The notes under the pieces are model-generated. The model had not been told where the DNA came from, searched no databases, and saw only the letters and a list, made by a program, of their open reading frames with translations. Of a DNA stretch of 64,000 nt, positions 11,849 to 24,369 are shown in pieces. The translations under genes and the position numbers were made by a program. Source of the DNA: Mucor racemosus (Eukaryota > Mucoromycota > Mucoromycetes > Mucorales > Mucoraceae); NCBI GenBank assembly GCA_027405735.1, contig JAPEHQ010000002.1, positions 1,240,001-1,304,000 on the forward strand, read 5' to 3'. The first letter of the stretch is position 1; each line of letters opens with the position of its first letter.

Positions 11849-12339
11849 TTAATACCTGTTTATATAGTAGTGTCATAGGTAGAATTGGGCTTCGATTCGA
11901 GTTTGAATCGAGTTTTAACGAAAGTGGCCATTCGATTCGAGCTGGAAAACGGCCCGTTAAAGTAGTCAAACTCGGTTAACCGTAATATGATGCGTTGTTT
12001 GTGAAATCCTAGTCCTAGGTATATTTTAAAAAAATGTTTAGGATGAGATTAGTTATAGAAAAGGGAGCATTCTCCGATTTTGAAAATTGAAAGCTCTGAA
12101 GATTGAACTTTTTGAAATGGTATATAACTTTTCCAAAAGTATCAAAGCTTCAAGTTCGTCAATTATGGAGTGTAACAAATCAACGTTAAAGTAAATATAT
12201 CTTATTGTTGATTACTTGAAAAGAAAAGCAATCAAAGATTATGGAATGCAACTGTTTAGCTTCTACAATAAGCAAATATTTCTTTATTATCAAAAAGATG
12301 TTCCTAAAAGGAATAAATCTAATGGCAAAGGCTTAATAT
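11849..12339. other. Between family A arm and repeat E, no gene seen
   Basis: Starts with a short inverted motif around 11890-11945 (ATTCGA/GATTCGAGTTTGAATCGAG). The rest is AT-rich, with only short frames lacking any recognisable motif. Confidence 0.4.
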
Positions 12340-12555
12340 CAGTACATTGCGTCGAAAAAGGCTGTTCTAGTACTTTGAATACTCCGTCCATTCCATGTTA
12401 CCTGTATGCGGTTTATTATTTTGATGTATTAGCGAGTTGATCTAGCAATATTTCAGTTATCAAGCTCATCTCATAAGTAAAGGCTTTTAAGCCGAAACTT
12501 TATTATATAAGACTCATCTCTGTTTTATATTTGATTTATGAAATCAAGCACTTAC
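12340..12555 (+). repeat. Family E dispersed repeat, copy 1
   Basis: Matches the reverse complement of 18838-19040. Shared text includes TTTATTATTTTGAT, CTAGCAATATTTC, AAGTAAAGG and TTTTAAGCCGAA with CTTTATTA. Each copy lies on the inner side of a family A arm (10735-11848 and 19190-19603), so A plus E may be one larger inverted unit. Confidence 0.65.
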
Positions 12556-13270
12556 AACAGGCACAACTTGCCAAAAATAAAAAAGCATAAACACTCGGAG
12601 GAAGCTTGAGATCGAATATATTCCAATCTTTGCAGTGTATTGCGAACCTATTCGAAACTCGACTATTTAAACATTGAAATCACACAACATATTTCTAACT
12701 ATTTCGCAATACGCTGAGTAATGACAATACTTAGACCTAAGAATGTCTAAAATTAGCATTTCTATTGGAGAGTGTGGCTTCAGAGATCTGAAGTGCACCA
12801 TATTTTGTATGATTTTCTTTTTCAGCATTTAAATTTGTTACCTTCGGAAATTTCTATTCGTTGTGCCACAACTTTTTCCATCTTTGATGGACTTTTACTA
12901 GCACACAAAAATGTATAAACGAAAATTAATCTAACATTTATGTTTTCGTGCGTATCTAATATCAATATATATATTTTTTTATTATGATCGAATAATTGAC
13001 TAAAGCACCGCCTTGCGTCTCTTTCCAAGACATGCTGATTTGATGTGACATTTTTTCTGGAAACACTTCTGTGTAATCTTAACAAATACACACGCACAAA
13101 TTAGATAGTATGCAACAGGTTTTAAGGTTTCTCCTACAAAAGGTAATTTTTTCATGTTGATTACAGTGCAAAAAGATAGCCAAATAAAATGAGATTTTTA
13201 TTTCAAATATATATATACAACAATTCTTTATACATTATACTACAGAAATGATTTACATATACAAAATTCT
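12556..13270. other. Intergenic, no gene supported
   Basis: 3' flank of the F-box/LRR gene. A 91-codon frame on the minus strand (12822-13097) has no recognisable motif, no partner exon and AT-driven composition. I do not call it. Confidence 0.4.
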
Positions 13271-14346
13271 TTAGACTGTAAGCTTCTTGAATTGCTTCTT
13301 TCGTAATAAAGAGTTGATTCCATATTGAGTAACATTTGTATTTTGTGCAATATCCAAGTGTTGTACTACCAAACAGCCAGCTGCTATGACTTCCAACGTC
13401 GTATCACTGATCTGGGTATGACAGAGCCTTAATGATTTAAATTGAGTGGGTATATTGAACAAATCTTTCAATCCGTCATCATCTACTTCAGGTCCTGATA
13501 ATTCCAAAACATCCAACATGGGTAATTGACCAATTAATGCAGCAAAATCTTTGTTTAAATGTTTACAGCGACATATTGAAAGAGACTTTAGATGTTGATG
13601 ATGCTCCAAGAATTTAGCAAATTCAGAATGATCAAGAGCATCCATTTGAGTGATTTTCAAGTGACATAATGAGTTTGACATAGTATCGAGAGATGCAGAT
13701 TGCAAAGGTGTTGTTGACAAGGTCAAAGTTTCAAGACTAATCATGCCAGAGAAATCGCACTCAAACATAAATGGAAAACTCTGCAAACCTCCCATTTCGA
13801 GTGTTTGTACATTGTGACAATATTTGCCCATGAGTTGAAGTGTATCTGCCTTGACACTAGTTGCTTGACCTAATTGGATACTTGAAATGTTGGGGCAATG
13901 TTTGATTAATCTTCTAACTCGAACATCAACACCGTATTTATTGACAGGAGTGAGATCGATATGTCGAACATATAAACTGTAAGGCAAGACGGGATTTCCG
14001 AGAGAAATTGTATTTACAAATCCAATAAACTGCATATAGTTTTTGAATTGGAATTGTCTAATAGAGTGTTTTAGTATAAGCATCTGAATCCATGCTTATA
14101 TATAAGTAAAACCTACTTGTACATTCTTTCACAGATAAAGTTTGCCCATGTTTTGCATACTCTCATGGCAGTTAATGCAAATGGATTTGAATTATCGTTA
14201 CCCAGCACCATGGAACAAATAATTTCTTGAATTTCAGATGGTAACTGCTTACAACTGCTTCTTCTATAGCGTTTATTGGGTTTAGGTTTTGCCATATGAG
14301 AACTCTTTTTCAAAAGAGGTAATTTAATTCGGGAAATGAGAAGCAT
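13271..14346 (-). CDS. F-box / leucine-rich repeat protein, two exons
   Basis: Likely substrate adaptor of an SCF ubiquitin ligase: the F-box would bind Skp1 and the LRRs the target. Exon 1 is 14346-14117, the intron is 14058-14116 (59 nt, with a CTAAAA branch-like site near the acceptor) and exon 2 is 14057-13271; 338 residues. A nearer AG breaks the frame. The correct join reads ERMYKQFQFKNYMQFI, the expected end of an F-box. The F-box-like part is KQLPSEIQEIICSMVLG through VCKTWANFICERMY (about residues 33-76). It is followed by irregular LRRs such as NISSIQLGQ, NVQTLEMGG, LKSLSICRCKHL, MLDVLELSG, FKSLRLCHTQISD and VQHLDIAQNTNVT. Two ATGs are possible (14346 or 14292). The substrate is unknown. 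Confidence 0.85.
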
Positions 14347-15028
14347 CGTATATTTTTATGAAGCGTGTAAAAAGAATAAAAAAATGAAAATGATTTGAAA
14401 AATGGGGCTCATTTTATACAGAAAATAGTTCAATCACATGAAGGGTATATAATGATGATGATGATGATGGCTGTATTGTAACACAGAGTTTAAGGGGATC
14501 ATCTTCTCCGGCAAGCAAAAAGGAACACTTATCTTTGTAGTCTCCTCCGCTTAAAATCTAAACGGATTAAAATTTAGTTTAAACGAATGCAGCAAATGTT
14601 ACAGAATAGAAAAACAATATCGCTTAATAGTTTTTATATTTATCTATTTTTACCCTTGGAAAAAGAAGAAATATAATGGAAAATTTATTTCAAATCAGTT
14701 TATATCATGCAAACTGATATTTTATTTTTACTACACATTTATAAAGAAAACTATAAATGTTTCTTTAATTAAGATGATTGGGTTTCCCGTGTATAACAAG
14801 AATATCCCACTCATACATCATCAAATTTATATGCAATATGCTACTAATAGAATTTCCAAAATAAACCTAAATATATATCCGTTTAACGGGATTTTGTCTT
14901 TTTACAAGCCAACAAACCTGGCCTATACGTTGAAACGAATTGATTCTCCGCTCAACCCATTCCATCATTGATTCTACTAGTGTTGATATGCTTATACTAA
15001 AAAAGCATTATTTTATTTAATTAATTAA
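14347..15028. other. Intergenic: F-box gene promoter side and PP2A B'' 3' flank
   Basis: AT-rich. It holds a (GAT)6-type microsatellite at about 14452-14470. No gene is seen. Confidence 0.45.
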
Positions 15029-15162
15029 CTAATAAGATGCCAGATCCCAATTTTGCTGTTGTAGGCTTGGTTGTTTATGGTCATGTTCATATTGCATAAC
15101 AGGGGTCGTAGGTGTACTACTACTACTGTTTGATGAATAACTTTCATCTTGTTCATCAATGT

Positions 15163-15194
<32 letters not shown>

Positions 15195-17123
15195 TTCGGT
15201 GATTCAACATCATCATCGCCACTGTCTACCGCGGTATGATTTTGTTGTTGTTGATGCTGTTGTAAAGACCAGTCAGAGTCGATTGATTCATTACTACATT
15301 GCTCATTTAGTAACAACAGGTCATATTCTTGTTCTGCATAATCACACCATGCACCAAGAGAAAATGGTTCTTGTTCCAACTGTTGTTGTGGCTGTAGTAG
15401 TTGTTCTACATGTTGTCCACTACTGCTACCCTCACTAATAAAAAACTTTTGACGTAATTCTAATAGTTTTTGTTTCTCTAATTCATATTGCTTTTTCTTT
15501 TCTTTTTCTAATTGTTGATTTGTTCGAATTAACCCTTGATATGTATCATGAATCTGAAACTTTTCAATGTTTAAAAATGTATCAAAAAACCGTTCAGCAA
15601 TGATACCATTTCGTTTTAAATCGCTGAGACGGAATTGTCCGGGTATTTGTGGCCTAATCAAATCGTTTCTATTTCGAGATTGTATGCTTTTTAGTAGTTC
15701 TTTTTTCAGTTGCAATTATTACTATTTACTCACAATTGACATATTAAATCATCAAATCGTATAGCATCATCTGAATAGCATTCAATCATATCAAATAATC
15801 TATTGTACTGAGTTAAAATAACGTGTAAATCATCTATCCTCCACATGCATTTTTACTTTTTCTCTTGCTCTTCCCAATGTTTTTCTAAATCAAATGTTGT
15901 AATGATACCATCTCCGTCATCGTCCATGCATCTAAACCTATATAATATTATAATAAATCATTGGCTATAGATTTATCGTACTTTTTTTTCATCAAACTTA
16001 CCAATATTCTATAGCCACGGCTGTACTTTTATCAGTTTCAGAAATTAAAAACCCTGAAAAGTATGTTTAGATTATATACATAGAACCACTCTATCAAGGC
16101 TTACAAATATAATCAAGGTATGTTAGCGTTCTTTCTTGGTTCTTTACTAACAGTGTATTTTCTCTTGCAAATGCAGGAATACCCCCATGTTGCATAATTC
16201 GTCTTGTTAATCTTTTCGATAATAATCCATCATTATAATTTCCAAGATCATTTTCGGAAATAATTAGATTATGATCTTCATCAATAACCCAAAATTTACA
16301 GTAGAGTACATAAAAGTGTTTATATGAAAAGCAATCGCGAGTCTATACAATGTTGGTTTCTTGAACTATTTTATGCAAGCAAGATATACATACATTATTG
16401 AGATCGACATTGGGCCCAAGATTCTTTATCATTTGAGTAAAATTGCATTTACGAAATTGAGACACATTCATTTTGCCAGAAGCGCATTTTCCTTCATAAT
16501 ACAATCTGCAAATAACTGTTTCAACTATAAAAACACACTCGTTAGTTGTATGCATTAGTCTATAATCTATGCTACAACTTTACTGTATCGTTCTTGAAAC
16601 ATGGGATTATCTCCCAAGAACTTTAATCCAGGATGATTCAAAACAATATCTGGTAAAACAAAAAAAAATATTTAGATAATACCATGCAATTTTCAAATGT
16701 ATACATACCCTCTAATACAGGTAAAAAATCTTCTGGTGAAATCCAGGTACTATTTGATTTTTTAAGAATGTTGAAAAACAATGAGGTATCGTCCAATCGA
16801 TTTCGTTTAATCTGCATATATCCTCTAATGTATGCCCAATTTGTTCAATAAATAACTCAATACCAAAAGAATTATACATACTCTACAAATGCTGAAAAAG
16901 GCACCAATTGATCTACATTTCCAATCGCTTCCAATTTGCGAAAAAATGCCATATTTAAATATCGTGGTAATCCGCATGCCTTCAAAACTGGAATAAATTG
17001 TAATTCTGTTAAATAAGGGCGGTTATCATATATTTGTTTCACTGCTGTAATTGTTTCAGGTATTTCTCTATTATGTTGTACTATTAAACAAGCCTTTTCT
17101 GGATGGAATAATGGAATTGTCAT
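15029..17123 (-). CDS. PP2A regulatory subunit B'' (PPP2R3-type), nine exons
   Basis: Calcium-binding regulatory subunit that directs protein phosphatase 2A. The exons are 17123-16882, 16824-16709, 16649-16584, 16524-16394, 16342-16105, 16053-16002, 15937-15857, 15799-15734 and 15686-15029; 549 residues, every join in phase. It aligns through the B'' core: IPLFHPEK near the N terminus, PEDFLPVLE, DIVLNHPGLKFLGDN, FQERYIETVICRLYYEG, CFSYKHFYVLYCKFWVID, the EF-hand-like DEDHNLIISENDL, WFLISETDKS, IEYWFRCMDDDGDG (a canonical EF-hand loop), then LSDLKRNGIIAERFFDTFLN. The C-terminal 130 residues are lineage-specific: a charged coiled-coil-like stretch, then Gln-rich and poly-Ser tracts. The start lies just after a strong pyrimidine tract, with no splice acceptor between, so a short N terminus is likely. 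It is in tandem with the F-box gene. Confidence 0.92.
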
Positions 17124-18837
17124 ATTGTATAATGTATAAAAGAAAAAAAAGAAGAAACAAGAGTTTACATAGAAAAGAGAGAAAATATGATTATTGTTGT
17201 AAAAATTTGATGCAATGTAATGCAAGTACAATATATCTGTTTTTGACATTCAAACATTCCTACTGAATAGGTATCACAAGACCTCCTTGAAATACAATAC
17301 TCCTTGTTTGTTGCTGCTCTTTTGTTTATGAGATGTTCATTTATTTTCAAAGAAACAAGAACCCGGATTCTATTCAACTTGAAAATAATAGGCCCACCAC
17401 ATAATCAACATGTATAAAAATGTTGTCATGTAATTCAATCAACAATGACATTTCAGCTAATTTAGAGACTATCTATTTGGAGCTCCTTGATATGGATGAT
17501 CATTGTGTGTACAATAATGAACACTTCTGATTGCAAGAGATTTTCGATAAAATTACTATTAGTACAATGATCATCATTTAGTGATATCATGCTGAAATGG
17601 ATTGATTAATTTCGGAGGTAATTTGAGCAAAACAAACCTTGATTTAGAGTGAGAAAGTTCATAAAATAATAAGGTATGTCATGGGCCTGCGGTGGTTTAA
17701 TGATAGTGTACCTGAAATTGGTATTTCATCTTCATCTTCTTCTTTCTGGAGCGCGCAATTTGCTTTTGACATTAATTCTAATTTAGTATCCAAAAGTACC
17801 TCGAGTTCGATTCCAGTGATGTAATTTCGCAGAATATTTATTTGGTATTCCATCAGAATTGAACGTTTTTGAAAGCCATGACAAAAAGAAACCTATATCG
17901 ACGCTACTGAGTTGAAACCTTGCGTTTATTATAAACCTTTTATTAGGATTTGTGCTACAGTAAACTTGAATGTATGTACAACAAAATATGTAGGCTAAAA
18001 ATTAATTATTTTGTAATATCTGAACCGGTGTAATTTCGCATATACGGTATCTATTATTGGCTTTTTTTTTTTTTTGTTGGAGAGACAAAAAAAAATTAAG
18101 GCCACCTTATACATTCAATTGACACCTGAATTCTAATAGAAAGCCTTATAAAAAACATTGACATAATACCAAGTTTATATAAATATAACAAACTATTAAA
18201 ATCGCTTAAATATTCTTTAACCTACCGCTATACAAGTAGGTAAATTACCGTAACAGATACAATGCATTTTTTAGGGTATTTTTCAATTATCAGACAATTG
18301 CATCATGAATCATTATAATACATGATCTGGAAATGCAAATATTTCAAAATAAAATATACCTCATGTTGGTAGCAAAAAGATGTTTCCTTTTTATAATTAT
18401 GCATTCCAGTGCTTTCATCCGTTTTCTCCTTATAACTGATTGAGAGAAGTGTAATGGCGTATATATACAATTATAATTTGATGTTTTTAGATAGGAAATT
18501 ACATCTTATAAATAATAGCAGCGGGAATTTTGGGCTAGCTAGATGATTTAGTGATATGCAGCTGTTGAATGACTCCCCTTGAAAGACGGATGCAAAGATT
18601 TTTATTTTGGCTTTAAATCAAAAAATTTAGACATTCAATCTTTTTCAAATCATAGAATGAGCAAACAATGAAATAACTTTAATAAACAGTTATTTTCGTA
18701 TAAAAAAATTATAGAATAAGATACATCGTTTACCCTCTTGCCCCCCCCCCCTCTGCTCTGTGATATAGTTAAAAATCTTGCTTTAATAAGTGGTTTTGAG
18801 GCATTATTTTTCAATACCTAATACAATTGTTTGATTC
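17124..18837. other. Intergenic upstream of PP2A B'', no gene supported
   Basis: A pyrimidine tract at 17138-17162 (C/T on the minus strand) marks the PP2A B'' promoter or leader. A 64-codon minus-strand frame (17659-17853, starting MEYQINILRNYITGIELEVL) looks mildly coding but could not be joined to the PP2A gene. A poly-C run is at about 18739-18750. The rest is AT-rich and featureless. Confidence 0.4.
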
Positions 18838-19040
18838 CGTGTATCAAATATGGAACAGAGATGAATACTAATAAAGCTTCGGCTTAAAAACCTTTACTTG
18901 TGAGTTAGGTTTAGCAACGGAAATATTGCTAGGCTAGCTCGCTACGGTATCAAAATAATAAAATAGCGTGCAAACTTCATGAAATGGAAGGTATATTGTA
19001 ATTGCTAGAGTAATCTTCCTTGTTACGATGTATATAAAAC
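18838..19040 (-). repeat. Family E dispersed repeat, copy 2
   Basis: Inverted relative to 12340-12555; see that entry for shared landmarks. It lies immediately inside the truncated family A arm at 19190-19603, mirroring the A-E order at 10.7-12.6 kb. Confidence 0.65.
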
Positions 19041-19189
19041 CTACTCGAATGAAATTTGAATTTTCAAAAATAGAGCGCGCCCTCTGTTTTTATAAATTCA
19101 TACCAGCAGGACATATTTTAGACATTATTAAATGGATATAAATTAGCTGCATTATTTTACCTACTTCTAAATTTATTTTTATCTCACAA

Positions 19190-19605
19190 AAGATTCAAAA
19201 ACGCGTAAAATTTAATGTTTTTTTTTCCTTAAAAACTGAGTCCAACTTTTCATTCCTGCTCTACTTTTTTTTTCACTAAATAACACCGAGAGAAAATTAT
19301 ATGCCAATGTACCTGAGATGTTCACCTTTAATCCAAAAACAAGTATCCGGAAATATTCTATTTTTTGCAGTTGATATAACTTTTTTAGTGCTAATGTTTC
19401 AGATTTTCACAGGTATTTCATTGCTAAAAATTAAAACTTTGAGCCTGAATATATCTTCAAAATATTAAGCTATACCAATACTTTTTAATAATAAAACCCA
19501 CTTGTTTTGAATTGCCCTATAGCATTTTTCAGTATGAAAAAAATTCTGAGCATTTTTTTACTCCATTTTTTGACCTTTTTATAGTAGATTTTAAAATGTT
19601 CTTTA
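19190..19605 (-). repeat. Family A arm, truncated
   Basis: Inner half of the arm only, from the ACGCGTAAAATTTAATG region to the ATAGTAGATTTTAAAATGTT block. It shares CATTCCTGCTCTAC, TTTCACTAAATAACACC and GAAAATTATATGCCAATGTA with 53185-53245. It is cut off abruptly where the foldback element at 19606 begins. Confidence 0.8.
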
Positions 19606-19728
19606 TGCAGTAAATAATGATGTTTACTAAAATAAAAATATAAAAACAAAAGCAGTAGAAATACAAGTATAATCAGCTAAAGTTTTTATATTTTTTTATT
19701 TTAGTAAACAACTTCGTTATTTACTGCA
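19606..19728. mobile_element. Short foldback (MITE-like) element
   Basis: About 123 bases have imperfect inverted arms of roughly 45 bases. The left arm starts TGCAGTAAATAATGATG and continues TTTACTAAAATAAAAATAT. The right arm is its complement, ending CGTTATTTACTGCA. The loop is about 35 bases. It sits exactly between the truncated family A arm and the first family C unit. There is no coding capacity. Confidence 0.65.
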
Positions 19729-22066
19729 GCCTGAGCTGTTGTGCCCACTGAATATGGCTAAAAATATTACAAGATGCATATGGGCACAACGAAAGAAACT
19801 AAACACAAGCACGACGCTAAGCCTGTATGTGCAGAATTATAGATTCTGTCCATGTGCATGACATTAATACCATGTGTGTATAGTAATAGTAAAAGTACCC
19901 ATAAGCATGTCATCATTATCCCTATTTGTGCATAATAATAAAATCTGACCACGAGCATAATGAGCTGATCGTATGGGCACAAATTGGTTTGTATATTAAG
20001 CATTGTGTCGTTCTCAAAATTCCATTGCATTTTTTCACTGGAATGGGTTTTTAAGTTACATTTGTTTTTATCAATATAAATTATAGACAATACAATTCAA
20101 TACGTTGTTGATGTAGAGCAATTCATGCAATAACCAATATATTTACGATTATCATCCTTTATAAATATATTTGTAGCTGTAACATTTGCAGCGACAATGG
20201 TTTTTGCTCGAGCATAAACTTAAATAATACTTACTTCTTAAATTTATATGCAAGCCAAATCTAAGGTTATATATGTTATTTTATCACTCATAAAAGTTAA
20301 ACAAATTAACTTTGTTTAAACTTACTATTTTAGTTTACGATTGTCAGCTGTAAAAAGATTTGTTTATAAGCATAGCTACGATCAAAGCTATGATTATTAG
20401 GCAAGACATTAGATTATTACTCTTTTTTTTTAATTTTGTTTCAATATCATTTGAAGTGTTATCACATTTCTGGAACATTTCGTGGGGTTTTAGCCAGTAC
20501 TAGGTTATTATTGAGTAGATATAAATATCATGATTGCCTTCGATTCTTCGATTTGATCTGGTAATCATCAAAAAATACGTTCAATAATACAGTAGTAAAT
20601 AATAATAATGTTTGATCTTAGAATGCGGTAAATAAAAATATCAATCAGATAACGACTGCAACCTATATTAAAAACATTAGTCCCTTCTGTTAGAATGCGT
20701 ATTCAGATGCAAAAAAAGAATATCAGCTTGATAGTCTGATATGCCTTATCAAACGGTGAATATATCCTTGAAATCTGAAAACAAAAAGAGAGAAACAACA
20801 CACGCAGAAAAGGATTTTCAAGGCTTTACATTATTTAGCGCATTTAAAACCCTGCTAAATTGCTCATTTTGTTGCATCCACAGATCTGGGTGCATTCCTT
20901 GGTTAAGATTACGACACAGTTTGATATGTTAAGTTCTACATTGCTGTGTATTATGTTATGAAGCTCCGTGTATGCAGGAATATGGAACTAGTGTGTGTCA
21001 CCTAGACTTGATTGGATATATGTATATATATAAATAGACTCATTTAAACAGGTCATATAATTAGAGAATGTGAATATAAAAGAAGATGGTTCGATCTTAT
21101 AATAAAGTTCTTTAGTTTTAGTGTGCTCTTTCATTTTATAACAGTTTTCCTTTATTTTTATTAAATGATTTAGTACATATTTTAGCTTTGAGATTAATAT
21201 AATCTCCTGGCGTAACACATTTCAGCCAATATAAAAGCAGTATTACAGCGCATTAACCTATAAACTAAGCAAAATATGCAATATCTGTTACTATAATAGA
21301 AACATAAAATCTTCTACTAAAAAAACCGTCTGTCATATCATAGATTCATTAAAAAATTGCAAAAGCGAGCCCGTAGAGCGACGCCATAATTGAGCATAGC
21401 AAGATTGAATGGCTAAGTCTCTTATACTATGAGATATCCAAGCTTTAAATAAAAAGTATTTTTTTTTGCTCGACTTTTCCCGCATTTAACCACGTACAAT
21501 CTGAAAATTCAGTTTTTGTAGCGGACATTTTCGGGACTCATTTTATCCTTACCAACACTCATGATTTTGATCAAAAATCAGAAAAATCAAATTTTGATAC
21601 CAAAATCAACGTTTAAGTATACTACATTGTGAGAGAAAATTGTAGCCATGACCATTACACATCTTATAAAAGCCTAATATTAAATGTTAAGTAATGAAAA
21701 TTTGTACTTTTGTCCCAAAAACGGATTTTTGGTTAAAGAATTTTCATGTAATATTTTGCAATGAAAATGTTTATTGTTTTTTATTGAGCAAATAGAGCAC
21801 TAAATGTTGTATATGTGTATATTTTTTGTTTTTATAATTGGTAGTATAATTAACTCTAAATTTGCAAAACCAGAAAAAAAAATTTAAAAAATGTCAAAAT
21901 TGATGATCTGGACAAGAATAATTTTCTAAATTAATATTCCGCTTTTAAGCTTTACAAGTCTTAAAAATAAGAGATTTTATTATACTTGAGAACTTTTCCA
22001 AGAATTAATGATGCTGTACCCACCTGATGCAAGCTTATTACTGTAAATATTTATACATGTTAACAC
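19729..22066 (+). mobile_element. Family C unit, copy 1 (with 348-bp insertion)
   Basis: Begins GCCTGAGCTGTTGTGCCCAC and carries degenerate subterminal repeats with the core TTATGCACA (19.8-20.0 kb). A long conserved segment follows (about 21225-22066), including GCGAGCCCGTAGAGCGACGC and ATGAGTGTTGGTAAGGATAA in inverted form. The same order is seen inverted at 24676-26605 and direct at 26606-28700. No transposase frame exists. A 348-bp block (20870-21217) absent from the other copies interrupts it. The true right end is not defined. Confidence 0.7.
20870..21217. mobile_element. 348-bp insertion inside family C copy 1
   Basis: Comparison with copy 3 (about 27842-27852) shows extra DNA here. 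The possible target duplication is CATTT (20865-20869 and 21218-21222). There are no obvious terminal inverted repeats and no gene. It could be a short non-autonomous insertion, or sequence lost from the other copies. Confidence 0.45.
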
Positions 22067-24299
22067 TACGGCCAAACTATGCTTCCCATGGGCATAGTGA
22101 TCTGCACAGATGGACAGAATAAAAACTTTTATGCAGATCAAGCGGCCCAGATGAGCAGAACAATGAGATCAAAGTTTTTTGATCAATTTACTGCAGTATA
22201 TCAATTATCAATTATAATATAATTAATAATGAAGATAATTTGAATGGTTTAAAGCAGGTGTGAGTTACTTTGATTCAACAGAATTGCCTCATTGACGAGA
22301 TATATCAAATTGAAATTTGGGGTTTGAAAGAGGTCTGCCCATTTTCTTCTTTCGGAGGAGGCCAAATGGGAACAACGACAGCAACCTGTTTGGCAACACT
22401 AAAAGTATTTATGCCTTTGTAAATTTCTGTTTGCAACACAAAAAATTGACTGATTTAGGATTATTTTTCTTTTTTCATCCCACTCTTTCCTCAGCTCTTT
22501 TATTTATGTTTAGAACAACAACAAAAGACCATTATTTTTTATAAACTGAAATCAAGTAGTAGGTATTAACACATGTTTTTCCTATTGTTTATCTGGAAAT
22601 GAATTATTAGCTATTAATGTCAAGGCGTGTTATAATATTTTTCTCGAGCAAAAAAAAAGCATCTAAGGCTTAGTCATTTTGTTCCATCATCTACGTTATA
22701 ACCAATGATTTTTTGGTCTAAATTTGATATCATCTACCTGCAGAAAAATTGGTGATTATAAAAGTATGTATAGTATTGACTTGATTTGAATGAATGAATA
22801 AACTCATGTTAATCTATTTAGTTTCTTCAAAATATTTGTTTCTATTTAGTGTCCAACAGCCAAGAAGAGCAAAACGAGATGTTGTCTTGTATACCACTAT
22901 CAACTATCAAAGGTACATCATAATCATTACTTATTAGCTTGTTAATTACTTTTACTACTAAATCAGCTTTTACAGGTCAAAAGTAAAAGTGTATTCAGTT
23001 CAAAACTCTTGAAACTATTTAAGTATGCTAATTTACATGGTTTATTATCTCTTGCTCATTTAGTTGCTATATTTGATTTTAATATTTCGTTTATACTGCT
23101 AATCGACTCATTTGTCTATTAGAGTTAATTCACCATCCTTGATTATTAACGTATCTATAATAACGGCCCATTATTAGCTCATGATATGCAAAACTATTAA
23201 AAGGGTCGTCTAATCTCAAATTTATCTAATTCAACTGCTGATGCTAAAATAGTATCAAATTATTAGTTGTGTTGGCTCGCAATAAAGTAAGGAGTTTTAT
23301 CAAGTGCAATGTTGACGTTCAGTGTATTTCAGTTAAATTGAACAGATAAAGATATGGCTTATGCAAAGATCTATGAATAATGTGTGTGAGAGCTCAGATC
23401 TATGAATACAAAAAAAATGATCCAATCTATGGTGCTTCGTCGACCTGTATGAAATTTTTTGTAGCGATACCTGGTGACTCAAGTGCAATTTAGCCATTTA
23501 ATTGTCAAATGTATCGAATCAAGATGAAGTAGGTTGACTGATATAATGGATAATAAATGCAATGTCATTTATTGAATGGGTGAATATAAATGTATAAAGC
23601 AAAACTTACTTTTTTGAATGAAAGTACTAATAATTCTGATTAACATCAATAAGTTCAAAAATTATAACTAAGTGCAATAATTGCTACTAAATCGCATAAT
23701 TTGACATGTAGAAAACTCTTGAAGCATTTATTCTTTATTTTTGGCAGTGCTACAAATCATCGTTCAATATGACTGAATATTAATGAATTAGAAAAAATAC
23801 AACGGTAAAAAACTTATACCCAACAATGTACATCGAAGTCAAGATAGATAAAAGATGCATTCATTATGTAGTGGAAATTGCAACATTTTGATGGATAGAA
23901 ATTACAGGACCAAGATGTTGTATTATTTGCCTCAAGATTTTGAAAAGGGTTTAAAAGCATACTTTATCAAACTTACTTAGATGTTAAATACTCACCATAT
24001 GCTATTAGTATCATCTTGTTTTTTATTTAATTGCTGTATTATTAAAACCAAGCTTTTCACAACTTATAACAATGCCAATAATCGGATGTTTCTGATGTTA
24101 TATTGACATTTATTGTAAGGTGTGAGAGTTATATGTAGATAACGATTATTTCCAATACAAATAAAATAAAGACTACAAGCGATGATTATATCACGGAGAA
24201 CGTAGGGTCTTTATTATTAAGTTAAAAAAGGAAGCCAGGAGCCATCAGGTCCTGGATTCTAAAAGTATTTATACCATTTCCATTCCATTTGGATGTCAG
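22067..24299. other. Spacer between family C units, no gene seen
   Basis: AT-rich. The start (22085-22180) has motifs reminiscent of the subterminal repeats (TCTGCACAGATGGACAGAAT, TTATGCAGATC), so family C copy 1 may extend to about 22180. No coding signal is visible otherwise. Confidence 0.4.
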
Positions 24300-24369
24300 G
24301 TTCAATATGGGATTGAAATGAGATTTAACATAAATAATAGGCAAAAACCTACAAGGTGGGCTAATGATA

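Noticed and set aside
11890..11945. GATTCGAGTTTGAATCGAG as a tRNA T-arm
   Set aside because: No acceptor stem, anticodon arm or D-arm can be fitted around it; it is a local inverted repeat.
12822..13097. 91-codon minus-strand frame
   Set aside because: No motif, no promoter sign, no splice partner.
15112..15438. Tyr/Val-rich plus-strand frame
   Set aside because: Antisense of the Ser/Gln repeats in the PP2A B'' tail.
17659..17853. Frame starting MEYQINILRNYITGIE as a 5' exon of the PP2A B'' gene
   Set aside because: No acceptor AG exists in the hundred bases before MTIPLFHPEK, and a promoter-like pyrimidine tract precedes that ATG. The frame has no other support.
19767..20090. 107-codon minus-strand frame in family C
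   Set aside because: No motif; formed by the subterminal repeats and AT-rich DNA. Not kept in the other C copies.
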